Source of the DNA: Tipula vernalis
Lineage: Eukaryota; Arthropoda; Insecta; Diptera; Tipulidae
Length of the DNA: 64,000 nucleotides
Reading direction: 5' to 3'
Assembly: GCA_958295665.1 (NCBI GenBank)
Contig: OY282558.1
Span: forward strand, 357,127,053-357,191,052
Part shown: in pieces, positions 21,537-31,225 of the stretch
Numbering within the stretch: position 1 is the stretch's first letter
How the letters are laid out: the number at the start of each line of letters is the position of its first letter
Notes under the pieces: model-generated
Database searches by the model: none
What the model was told of the DNA's origin: nothing
The model's input: the letters and a program-made list of their open reading frames with translations, nothing else
Translations under genes and position numbers: made by a program

Positions 21537-22075
21537 TTGGTAGTTCGTTACCGTTTGAAGAATGAGCTAGTTAAGCTCATTCTACAAATAATATCCCGAA
21601 CAACAATGCACCAAACCGAAGAAGTCATAAATGAAGTTATAAAGGAATTCCATATTACTCCTCTTGGTAGACATCAGGGATATGCAAGAACAATCATGCG
21701 ACTTAAACAATATTATGAGTTTCCTAGTATGAATGATCCATCATTAAAAAATGTTCTTCATACCAAAAAAAAAAAAAAAAGTATCTCGTCTAACACTAGA
21801 ACTAACAACCCGTCAAAATGACGAATTGTACATTTAATGAATTCAATTGTTTTAATTATTATGTTAATTTTTTTTTTTGGAAGTTTATGATAAATTTTAA
21901 CATAATTACTTTGTCATCATATTAAAATTCACCACAGATTCCCACAAAAATATTAACATAATAATTAAAAAAATTGAATTCAATAAATGTATAACCGGTG
22001 ATTTTGACCGGTCTGTAGTTCTAGTGCTAAATAAATGTGCCATCCAGATTAATGTTGAAGTTAAGAGGAACAAAC
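21537..22075 (+). pseudogene. Gypsy integrase zinc-binding fragment, split by a MITE
   Basis: The frame 21537-21821 contains EVIKEFHITPLGRHQGYARTI and RLKQYYEFPSMN, the HHCC region that begins gypsy integrases. It runs into a 16-base A tract at about 21765-21780 and then the MITE. Beyond the MITE, 22031-22070 reads KCAIQINVEVKRNKH, a plausible continuation of the Cys part (one Cys lost). The catalytic core is absent. Confidence 0.72.
21794..22026. mobile_element. piggyBac-like MITE, 233 bp
   Basis: The two ends are imperfect inverted repeats of about 75 bp. The left starts CACTAGAACTAACAACCCGTC, and the right (minus strand) starts CACTAGAACTACAGACCGGTC. Both carry a (C/G)GTCAAAAT(G/C)A block and a GAATTCAATT..TTAATTATTATGTTAAT block. 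CTAA flanks both sides (21790-21793, 22027-22030), resembling the TTAA duplication of piggyBac. There is no coding capacity. The GTCAAAATGAC core and TTAA-like site are typical of piggyBac ends. Confidence 0.75.
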
Positions 22076-22079
22076 ATAT

Positions 22080-22915
22080 TAACGAAGTAATTAGTAATTA
22101 ATTTTTTAAAGCTGTTGCTGATTTTGTCGGTCCTGCTCTTGTTCATATTTTCAATTTTTCCTTGGAGCATGGAGTGGTTAGATGATCGTAGTGATAAGGG
22201 AAACTAAAAACCACTTGCAATCTAACCAGTTGTTCTCAAAGTTCTCGAAAAGGCAAGTAAAAATAAAGTTACCACTAAGTAAAATACTAAGAGTTCATCA
22301 GAACGAATCACCTATGTTGGAATTTTTGGATGTTATTCATACCGATTTGAAGAATGTTAATATTTGTGCAGGTTTATTTATTGACGCTTCTAAGGCCTTA
22401 GATTGGGTTAATCATACACTTTTTTTATCTATTCTGTTTGACATTGGTTTTAGGGTTATGTCAAACAAGTGGTTTGCTTCCTACCTAGATAATAAAAAAT
22501 TGAGAGTCAGAATTAATGATACTTTTTGTGATTTTAGAGTTGTCGATGTTGGAATACCACAAGGATCAGTGTTAGGTCCTGTGCTATTTCTAGTGTATAC
22601 TAATCCTATTTTTAAACTTAAATTAAATGGTAACACTACTGGGTTTGCTGATTATTTAGCCTTAGCTTATATTGATAAATGTCCCACGTATGTGATTTCT
22701 ATGGTTAATTCTGACCTTAAGATTTTACATGAATCGTTTGATAAGCGTTACCTAATACTAAGTGAAATACCAAGTTTATGTGGCTTAGAATTTGTGGAAA
22801 CACGGTTGCTTTAAATTATTCCTTAGTTATATATCATAGTGAGTTGGTGCAATCCAGGCCATATTTGAGGGTGTATAATTCATTAGAACTTTATGAAGCG
22901 GCCTAATTATAAATT
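22080..22915 (+). pseudogene. Jockey/CR1-type LINE RT fragment
   Basis: Before the long frame the codons read FFKAVADFVGPALVHIFNFSLEHGVV. The frame 22182-22814 then has VLEKASKNK-type finger sequence, GLFIDASKALDWVNHT (first catalytic Asp), GIPQGSVLGPVLFLVYTN and TGFADYLALAY. The active-site pair is changed from ADD to ADY, so activity is lost. The endonuclease and 3' end are absent. Confidence 0.78.
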
Positions 22916-23179
22916 AAAACGCCTAAATGTTTGCAATTCACCAATGCATTCGAATTTTTTTGTATTTTGAAAGATTTAGTATAAACTTCACTTCTCTATA
23001 TAGACGTGTGAAGTTTACCTAAAATAATACTAAACGCCATTTGTTTTTTATTTAGGAAAAATTTAGAATAAACTTCACATGCATTATCCTGTATGGCCCC
23101 TTGCTTGAAGGAACTAAAGCTTTGATTATTTTGCGAAGCTTCTCTACGAAATTCGAAGTAGTTGTGTTCGAATTTTAAT
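22916..23179. other. Short AT-rich spacer
   Basis: Contains AATAATACTAAACGCCATTTG near 23020-23040, which echoes the core of tandem repeat B, and paired GTGAAGTTTA / TAAACTTCAC segments around 22985-23085. No gene. Confidence 0.4.
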
Positions 23180-24160
23180 CGTTGATGAGAAGCTTTGCTG
23201 GTATGAAGTTGAGATTTTTCTTACCTATTCATTAGATTCTGCCCAACGCGTAAATCAGTCGACCATCGTTAGAATGTAATGCAACCTATTCCCGTCTCAT
23301 TTTCTTCACAAATTGGAGTTTTAATTTTGACTCTAATTCGTTGTCATGCTGTTGCTTTGCAAGTTTTCTTTTATATCGAAAGATGTAAAATTAGTTAAGT
23401 AATATCAAGAATCAACATGCCAAAATTGCCGGCGACTACGATCTGATTTTGATGCAATTGCTGTTGTGAAAGGTTTGTGGTTAGTAAAAATTGCGAATTA
23501 AAAATTGCGTAAAGTTTGATTGCTAGATATACTCTATAGCAAGAAGTTCTCTGTTGAATGTAAAGTATTATATTTCCGCTGAAGAAAGTTTTTTTGGAAA
23601 AACGCGTTGCTGTAGGATAACTCCAACCGATATGCTATAAAAGCGTCTGTAGTTATGTTAAAAGTGGCAGCCGCAATCGAATGCTTGACATTGTTAAAAG
23701 ATGCAGTGCATTCTTCAGGACAAGAGGCGATAACAATTCGGATAATCTTTGAATAAGATGTTTGTGATACTCATTGTTCAGCATTCGACCTGGAAAATAT
23801 GAGATGGCTTCAAGTCTGTCTTTCGGCGTAAGAATATCACCTTTCGAGAGTCTGATTCATCGTGAGCAGTTGCCATGCCATATGACTGTTGCTTCTTCAC
23901 TTTAGAAATTACTTTAATTTTTCTAGATTTAGCATAAAGCCAGATTTGACTATGTGGCGCAACCGAATTCCTTTTAAGTCGTCTGGTAAATATTTTAGCT
24001 AGAGGTTATTGAGTTAATTTGAGATTACTAGAGTGGAATCGGCTTCTTTTTGTTTAAGCAGACGATAAAAGTGGGACAAGAAACATGATCCCAGTTTAAA
24101 GCAAAGTTTTCACCGTTTCAGAAATATTTCACACAACCAATTTTATCAGTATAAATTACT
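23180..24160 (-). pseudogene. Ty3/gypsy pol fragment (RT end and RNase H)
   Basis: Minus-strand translation gives a degraded RT thumb (LTPKDRLEAISYFP near 23860-23820), then CTASFNNVKHSIAAATFNITTDA near 23720-23650, then NTLHSTENFLL and YLAIKLYAIFNSQFLLTTN. In gypsy pol these correspond to the K-AI..FP segment, the AF..K...A...L.TDA opening of RNase H and the YS..E.ELLAI..A..... F.. TDHK region. Stops and frame changes are frequent. Orientation is opposite to the gypsy remnant at 20.3 kb. Confidence 0.6.
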
Positions 24161-24719
24161 TTTTTTTATAGTTTTTATAATATTATGTTGAAGAACAATA
24201 TTATTGGCTTAGTTATAAACAGAGTTCGTTGTGAGAAATCAAGATATTATTGCTTTGGATCGGCAAGTAATCAAAATTAAAATCCATTTGGACGGCTTCT
24301 GCTGCTTTTATCAGAATTCATTATCGTTAAAAAAATTCTGCTTTTCGTTGGTCGCGATAACTTATTATGATTGTTTATTGCTCTGCTGAGATATGTAAAG
24401 ATCAGAATACAAAAATAAACAATTATAATAATTATCATTATTTTTGGCCAATACTGATTATTTTCGGTGAGGGGATTTAAAACCTTATCACCGAAAATTG
24501 GCATATTACTCTTAAAAGACTGATATATTCAAATAAAGGGTAGTAAAGGTTTCTGTATCTTACTTGGGACGCTCTGCGACATAATAGATATTTTGTGCTT
24601 GGACCCTGCATAATTATCCGTCCAGTCAATATTCAGGCTATTAATGAACCTGATATTACCGCTGGCCAGTATGCGATACATACTATCTGAGCTCATTGTT
24701 CTCCCTCCAAGATGTTTTC
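24161..24719. other. No gene recognised
   Basis: AT-rich with short frames only. The sequence GGTGAGGGGATTTAAAACCTTATCACC near 24466-24493 is a short inverted repeat. Confidence 0.35.
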
Positions 24720-24865
24720 TACATCTTGTACGTTTGCTATAAAGACGGTACCATTGGCACCCAAGGACTTCGAGCGGGTAGTGCCACTCCCGTATATTCC
24801 TATCTCTGCCCCTTCCTCCATTTTGATTTTACTCTTACGAGTTGCTAGAAATATAAAGTCGCCTG
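24720..24865 (-). pseudogene. Possible LINE RNase H fragment
   Basis: Minus-strand translation reads KMEEGAEIGIYGSGTTRSKSL, then GANGTVFIANV. This resembles the first half of a LINE RNase H (TDGSKM.EG.GAG.Y....LG...TVFQAE), with the TDGS Asp and the QAE Glu both lost. The flanking minus-strand frame 25284-25075 was not identified. The call rests on one motif. Confidence 0.35.
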
Positions 24866-26389
24866 TAGATCACCCAGCTTTACTACAGGAAAGTCAAATA
24901 AAACTGAAGGGTGCCTGGTATCCAGAGTCGCCATACTTTCGACTGATTAACATATCAGCCATTCATCCATCGGCATATTCTGTTCCAACTTAGATAAGGT
25001 TTTTTTGTCAAGGATTTCTCCTTTAGCGCCGTACTTTAGCCTGTGCCAAATGGCCAAAAATATGCCAAATAGCCTCAGTTACCAGTGGTTGCCACGAGGA
25101 GGCAGCATTGACACTTGCGAATTGTGAAGAGGATACCCCTTACACAATTGTACCCATCACGCAGCTGCCTACTACATAACCAGAACCGCTCACGTGATGA
25201 GCACTCTACTGGAAGGTCACGGAGCTGGTAGATTAATCTACTCAACTTTGGCCCTCCTTTCAATAGATGCCAAATCTCCGGCAAGAATAGAATTAAAATT
25301 TATCAAGACGTAACTAAAAATCCTCAGCTGAACAGTCTATTGTCTACTCCTTTAGAATTAGTTTGTATAGAGGTAAATCTAAAAGCAAATATCTGTAGAA
25401 ACGTGTATCAAAAAATAAATATGTTAACACAAATAAGAATTACAACAATGAGTACAGCGAATATAGGACAATAAATATTTTATATATGTATATACCGGAA
25501 CTATTGGGACTTGAGAGACGCCACATCACATTGTATGCTACCTTGCTGTAAACTTTGGAAAAAGAAAAACAACCAACGATTAGTTGAACCTGGACCTCCT
25601 TTTACTAGGATACTAAGAATACCCTTAACGTTTATATTGGTCTTCGCTTGCAACGGAAACCACATGCACCACGCAACATATTGTAAAAACATATTAGGCT
25701 TTGGAAAAGGATTTTGGATAACAAGTTTATCTTACAGGTGATCACGAGCTAATAGGCTTTACAGCTGTTTTACATTTGTTACGTGACATGTTGTTGCAAA
25801 GCCCGGTAACACGGTAATACCGTTAATATTAAATCTTCATAGTTCAAGTCGTAAATAATTAACACCTATATAACTGTTTATTAGCCAACGATAAGTGATT
25901 TGCTACGCCGATACAAATAATTGCCAAAAAATCAAAAATGAAAAACCAACTCAATTTTATCGTTAAACTTGATATTTGCTAACTAGGTATTAACTTGTGT
26001 GGAAGGGGAAAGTATAGCCAGCCCCCATTATCCCAATTTTTTCTAGGTGCTATGCCTTTTTTGAAGGAACATAATATTCAGTAAAAATTAACTGGATGTT
26101 CACTTAGAGCAAGGCTACAACACACAAATTGAGAGAAACGTAATGCCCATGAACGAAAATTTAGAAAATACGGAAAAGGAATAAATTCTGGATATTTTAA
26201 ATTTGAAAATAAATCTCCCTTTTCCAGAATATTTTAAAATTAAATCATCTTTTTTCAGAAACTTTCTTAATTAATTTTAAAAGCTTCTGGAAAAGGGAGA
26301 TTTTATTATATAATTAGAATAGAAACCACGCTTTTCGGGAAGTTCCCTTAGACTTTATTTTCCACAAGCGTCTAAAAATAAACAGACAA
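24866..26389. other. No gene recognised
   Basis: Short frames at 25075-25284 (minus) and 25511-25741 (plus) have some protein-like composition but no motif I know. At 26215-26300, AAATCTCCCTTTTCCAGAA is followed by its near inverse TTCTGGAAAAGGGAGATTT, a hairpin of about 18 bp. Confidence 0.35.
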
Positions 26390-26589
26390 ATATTATCACC
26401 ATCAGCTCAAGTTCGTAAAAGAAAAACATATAAAATAAACAGTGTAAAGGGAAAATATGAAATAGTACTGCGCCTGCAAGCGCAATAAAACCATGCCCAA
26501 AAACAAAAAAATATCTGGAAGGGATAAGTCATTTTCAGAAAATAGAATTATTCAAATAATGACCAAACTAGTGAAACCCTCAGTCATTT

Positions 26590-27640
26590 CAATTTAAGAA
26601 ATAAGTCTTCCCCAAGGACGGATACACAAAAAAAAAACAAGCACTGAAGAAAGTGAAAGCCAAGATACAAAAAATGTCAAGAGCCAGGAAAATGACATAA
26701 ATTCAAGAATAGATGATGCTGATATCAGTGAAACAGTAAAACAAATGTTGGATCGTTCAACTTTGAGGATGTAGATGACCAAGAAGACATCCAAATTGAA
26801 TTCGATTCCCAGAACCAAAATACTCCAACAGATGAACTAGATGAGGAAGTAACATCGTAGGACGTTTTAACACTCTCTAAACTGAAGCTCCAGCAGATAC
26901 GAACATAGTGGGTAACCAAACCAAAGTGTATAAACCACCGCCGATTTTACTAAGATCTTTCGAGTCTAGTAAAATGAACGAGGTGAAAAAAAATTACAAA
27001 CAAATATGAAGGTACCATGTTAAGAATTACCACTAGCAACTTGGCACAAACAAATTTGTCAATCTACACTAAAAATATCAACTTACTGGTTGTAGAAAAT
27101 CTAAAAAATTAAGACTTTAGATTCTACACTTACACACCAAAAAATCTCTGGTTCGCGGATGTTGTGGCTATAAGATCAGCTGGGAGAACTAGAGGAAATG
27201 AAAGGTGTCGCAGTGCCACAAGTGACAGGCCTTTGGCCACGCAGCATCAACATGCAATACGAAATATCAGTTCGTCAAGTGTTCTTCAAGCAGCCATCAA
27301 CCAGGAAACTCTCCCTGAACAACAAAGACATCCTAATAAAGTGCGCCAACTGTGGGGGAACTCCAAGAGTATTTAACTCAAACTAAGTTAGGCAGGAGGT
27401 CTTTTACACAGAACAAATAAAACCAAAGGCCCCTCATTATCCTCTAGAGCTACCGCAAGTTTCTAGAATCATAAATACGGAGAGAAACTGGCAGGCCTAT
27501 GATCTAAATGACTTTTCCAATAAATCCCACGATCCCTTTGAAATGGAGTTTGTTTTTTTCTTTGACAAAAAACGTTTCAAATTTTCTCACCAAACTAAAC
27601 CCTATTCAGAACATCACAACACAGAAGTCGATGTATAATT
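26590..27640 (+). pseudogene. LINE ORF1 remnant
   Basis: The plus strand shows an acidic/polar stretch (STEESESQDTKNVKSQEND), then VYKPPPILLRSFES, followed by fragments with CHK and CANCGG-like zinc-knuckle echoes near 27340-27370 (IKCANCGGTP). The latter fits the CX2C start of Jockey ORF1 knuckles. Frames change often. The position directly upstream of an endonuclease start supports ORF1. Confidence 0.5.
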
Positions 27641-27658
27641 TATCTGCTAGTTTCTGAA

Positions 27659-28042
27659 ATGAAGCTAATCATACTTAACTGTAACAGCCTTGTCAGTTTG
27701 GCCCGTCGCCAAGAACTGACTTTACTTTTAAACAAACACAAGCCAAAAATTATATGCCTAAATGAAACTCATTTAACTCATAGACACTAGTTTCATTTCG
27801 AGGATTATAGAATCTATAAGACCAACGCCAAAAATTCGAAATCGAGGGGCACTGCCATTTTAATCAGGAGCCATATAAAACATTCTGGTTCAAAATGCTT
27901 CATTATAGACCACTTCACGGCCACTTCTCAATGTAACGGAGAAGGAAGGAACTCTTTTGCATTTATGTCCATATATTTTCGGAGGAATTAAAATTCCAAT
28001 CCCCAAGTTTTTTTCCGGACGCGGACATTTTAATGCCAGACA
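27659..28042 (+). pseudogene. LINE endonuclease, N-terminal half
   Basis: From the ATG at 27659 the frame reads MKLIILNCNSLVSLARRQEL, then KPKIICLNETHLTHRH (catalytic Glu in NETHL), an in-frame stop at about 27787, RGTAILIRSHIKHS, and near 28010-28042 G-RGHFNARHSVW. The usual GGDFNA motif here has His in place of the catalytic Asp. The antisense LINE begins immediately after this motif. Confidence 0.75.
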
Positions 28043-29070
28043 CTCGGTCTGGTATAGTTTTATTTATTTATTTATAGTATTTTATAAATAATTTAGTATT
28101 AAAAGGTAAAGCACACATGGAAACAAAGCAATCGAAACAAAAAAAAAAAAAAAAAATGAAGTTGCTTCCATTAGGCATAAAAACCTCTTAAATTTTTTCA
28201 AACAATTTCCACCTCATGCTTACACATTCTATTTTGAGCAGTAGCTCATTTACAATAAAATGTACAGCACGAGGTGAAATAATATTAAACATTAACAAAA
28301 ATAACATAGTTAATGAAAATAAATTAAAAAAACTACGTATATTGCCCATCAGAAAATCCAACCACTTTATACAAACAACTAAGCATGCCAAAGACCCTCT
28401 TACTAATAGTAACTAAATGGTCACCCCAAGTAAGAGTTTTATTAATAACTAAGCCTAAATCCCTAGCAGTATTTGAATATTCAATTAGCGAACCTTGCAG
28501 AAAAATACCAGGAAAGGACGAGGTATCTAACGGCTTTTTATAAATTATAATCGACTGAGATTTATTCGCGTTTAAAACGAGCCTGTTAGAGACCGACCAA
28601 CTAACGATATTACTTAAACCTTCATTTATCAGTGAAATATTCCTAACAATAGAATCCTGATCTAAACGACTATTTCTATAAATTTGAACGTGATCAGCGA
28701 AAATATGAAATAAACAATGTTGAATGGAGGATTCTATGTCATTTATGTACATAGAAAATAATAGAGGACCCAGCACTGAACCCTGAGGCACGCCGGAAAT
28801 TACAGGAAGGAAATCATACAAGGAATTGTCGAAAAAACTGCCTGAGAACGATTAGAAAGATAGTTAAAAATCAATTTGGCAGCAGAAAGCGAAAATCTAA
28901 ACTGAGATAAGAGTTTATTAAAAAGAATTCTGTGATTAATAGAATCAAAGGCCTTAGAAACTCTAACAAAGTTAAAGAAGTTAATTCCCTGTTATTCATA
29001 TTATACCTAATATCATCACATACATTTAGTACCGCAGTAGTATAGCCATGCCGAAATTAAAACGATAGAA
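28043..29070 (-). mobile_element. 5'-truncated LINE inserted antisense, with RT fragment
   Basis: Minus-strand translation reads VSKAFDSINHRILFNKLL (first catalytic Asp, ~28975-28920), RFSLSAAKLIFNYLSNRSQAV, then the frame 28821-28333 with GVPQGSVLGPLLFSMYINDI, HIFADHVQIY and thumb motif ARDLGLVINKTLTW. The active site ADD is now ADH. The 3' end carries an AATAAATAAATA-type tail (plus-strand TTTATTTATTTAT near 28060), typical of a CR1/Jockey-type LINE. An A/T homopolymer lies near 28140. It is 5'-truncated as usual for LINEs. Confidence 0.78.
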
Positions 29071-29074
29071 TACT

Positions 29075-29510
29075 GTACAAGTATTGTGAGCTTGAGAATG
29101 TTCAAATAACTTTCCCCCCTAGGGACACCAGAGGCAGTTCGGTGATTGACCTGGCTATTGCAAGGGACAGAAATATAGATGGGTCGCTTTGGATGAGTTT
29201 TGCTCTGATCACCTCTCAGTGGTCTTTCAGGTAACTGGAAAATCCAGTATCACACATGAGTCGAACGATATTAAGATAAAGGATTAGAGAAATGCAGACT
29301 GGAAAGGCTACAGGCATTTTGCGCACTACATAATTGAGGCAATTGCCGAAAACCAACTTGTTACGGCTGCAGAAATTATTCAGCGAGTTTCTATAATCAC
29401 ACAGACAATAACAAAGGCAGTAAAAAAGTCTGTCCATTGCATCAGTCAAGATGATAAAAGTCAGGAATTTCTATCGAAATATGCATCGAAGGATGTTTAC
29501 CCCCTTCTTC
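29075..29510 (+). pseudogene. LINE endonuclease, C-terminal part
   Basis: Resuming after the antisense insertion, frames read CELENVQITFPPRDTRGSS, VIDLAIAR, then (other frame) CSDHLSVVFQVTG with the SDH catalytic pair, and RNADWKGYRHF. The last is the common linker after a Jockey-type endonuclease. Continuity across the insertion supports a nested event rather than two unrelated fragments. Confidence 0.7.
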
Positions 29511-29950
29511 TACACTAATAAATCGAACGACTAGGCACATACACGACGAGATCCGGACACATTTTCAGAACGTTCTACAAAATAAATTAAAGGACATCGA
29601 ATCGGATCGTCCGAACCTATTGAAATATATCAGAAAAGTGAAACCAGCTAGGCGAGTAAATATGTGTAATTCTGTAAAAGATAGCCGATTAATATGAGAC
29701 AGTGCATTCAGTGATCGGACTCATGTTGCAAATCCGACGTATGCACACGATCCATTGCAGAAATTGCATTGCAGCAAAGGCTGTCGTGCAAATGAATTCC
29801 TAAATGCGATAGGATATTGCTATTGATCTATATTTACATGTGGTTTTTTAACATTACCAAATTAGTATTAGTCTTGTAAATTTGTAAATGTTATAATTTT
29901 AGTTTAGCCTGTAAGTCTGTAGTTAGATATGTATAAAAAAAATAAAAAAA
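29511..29950 (+). other. 3' part of the Jockey-like LINE
   Basis: Contains linker-like codons (TRHIHDEIRTHFQNVLQ, LLKYIRKVKPARR) up to about 29660, no RT, a short C-terminal-looking stretch (KLHCSKGCRANEFLNAIG) and an A-rich end. An internal deletion of the RT probably joins linker and 3' end near 29690. Confidence 0.45.
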
Positions 29951-30536
29951 GCAACCAACCAGGGCAACAAATGCTTACCAATAAAAACTATTAAATCTTT
30001 CGCTTTTCCGGAATATTTTGAAAACAGAGGCTCAATCCCCTTGGTTTATAATCCTTTTAAAATTGGACATTGGTGAGTCCTCTATTTTAGTATGTTGTTA
30101 ATTATTAGAGTATCCAAATTTTTAAAAATATTTTAATTTGTATGAATGGTGGAAGTTCAATAAATCGAATAAACAGGGGCTTTTGTGTTTTTTTACCTTT
30201 TGGTTTCCAAAATTAAATTTACCCTATTCCAGAATTTAAACGTGAGCATGAACATTTAAGTCTACACACGCCGAGGCAAAGTTGAGTGGTAATATTTCAT
30301 TATTTCTTTTATTTCGTTTGACTTTTCATGTTCGGGTTCAAATTCTGGGGAAGCGAAAATTTAAGTGTTTTAACTAAACCATTACAATTGAATAATTCAT
30401 TCAATTTCAATGTTTTGGTTAGGTTATGATAAACAAAATCGCCCACACTTTATATTATGGGTATACACCTAAAAATTGCTGCTGTTGGAAAGAACAAGAA
30501 TTTTTGCATTCTTTCAATGAATTTATTAAAAATGTT
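29951..30536. other. AT-rich spacer
   Basis: No gene or repeat recognised. The frame 30426-30656 exists only because it runs through the 21-bp repeats that follow. Confidence 0.4.
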
Positions 30537-30641
30537 TTACACTTCAAATTAAACCTACTACACTTAAAAGTGAAACTTCTACACATCAAATTAAACCTTC
30601 TAACACTTGAAATTCGACTTTTTACTAATCAAGTTCAACCT
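30537..30641 (+). repeat. 21-bp tandem repeat, five units
   Basis: Five diverged 21-bp units with the pattern TACACTTCAAATTAAACC. Because 21 is a multiple of three, the open frame reads heptads (LHFKLNL, LHLKVKL, LHIKLNL, LTLEIRL). Related units occur on the other strand at about 31155-31225, so they flank the palindromes between them. Confidence 0.75.
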
Positions 30642-30656
30642 TTAACAATTTTATAA

Positions 30657-30890
30657 ATGGCCAATTAGGATGAAACTTGTCTATTTATTAATGGATTTTA
30701 GGGGAATTTGACATAGGCGATCGAAATGTGATTCTAAAATAATTTTTAGATAAAGTTCACGGAACTGGGCTGTTCCTAAACCGATTATGAACTTTATTTA
30801 AAAATAATTTTATAATCCCCATTTCTATTCCACTTGTCAAATTCCACTAAAATACGTTAAGAAATAGATAAGTTCCATCCTAATTGGCCA
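30657..30890. repeat. Palindromic element, ~103-bp arms
   Basis: The left arm (30657-30760) starts TGGCCAATTAGGATG. The right arm (30789-30890) is its imperfect reverse complement, ending CATCCTAATTGGCCA. A ~28-base centre separates them. Arms share ATTTTAG(G/T)GGAATTTGACA and TAAATAAAGTTCA-type blocks. It has no coding capacity and looks like a MITE or a foldback core. No clear target duplication is visible. Confidence 0.8.
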
Positions 30891-30918
30891 TACATATAAT
30901 AAGCTAAATATTGAATTT

Positions 30919-31225
30919 GAATTGTGTCGTTCATTGTAAAAGTGCTGTAGCTCTAGATTTTAAAATTATATTTTTTTTGCTTAATGGAATCACATTTAGT
31001 CATATCTTTCATTATAAGAGTGAAGCAATTCTAATAAATGCACTATGCAAATTCTAATAAATGCAATAAATTCCAATAAATGGCGTTACGTGTTTTATTA
31101 GGGAACTGAAACTGCTAAATATTCATAGATAATTCACTTTTACAATGAACGACCCAATTGTAAAGAATGCAATTTGAGTTGTAAAAAGTGCAATTTGAAA
31201 TGTAAAGTGTTTATTTTGAAGTATA
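30919..31225. repeat. Second inverted repeat with antisense 21-bp units
   Basis: TGTCGTTCATTGTAAAAGTG within 30919-30944 is inverted at 31135-31160 (CACTTTTACAATGAACGAC). Beyond it, 31155-31225 holds three or four units like the 21-bp repeat at 30537, on the opposite strand. The loop contains repeated TTCTAATAAATGCA-type motifs (31030-31080). Confidence 0.7.

Larger units (their letters stand above)
20340..22075 (+). mobile_element. Ty3/gypsy pol remnant
   Basis: Plus-strand reading gives the region before the RT (RLTKLTENLNLSHLNEKEK, 20370-20430), then RT, RNase H and the start of the integrase. It is broken by stops, frameshifts and small deletions. A MITE (21794-22026) splits the integrase zinc region, and a LINE fragment follows at about 22080. 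LTRs were not identified; the tandem repeats just upstream may belong to its 5' part. Confidence 0.82.
26390..29950 (+). mobile_element. Jockey-like LINE, decayed, interrupted by a second LINE
   Basis: Plus-strand order: ORF1 remnants (26590-27640), endonuclease N-terminal half (27659-28042), an antisense LINE insertion (28043-29070), endonuclease C-terminal part (29075-29510), then a 3' region ending GTATAAAAAAAATAAAAAAA at about 29930-29950, consistent with a poly-A tail. The RT is missing, so an internal deletion must also have occurred. The left boundary is uncertain. Confidence 0.65.

Noticed and set aside
21764..21782. A-tract as a LINE poly-A tail or processed-pseudogene end
   Set aside because: Gypsy integrase codons lie on its left and the MITE on its right, with no LINE sequence attached.
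30426..30656. ORF with leucine heptads, a possible coiled coil
   Set aside because: The heptads are forced by the 21-bp tandem repeat, and the frame has no conserved start or context.
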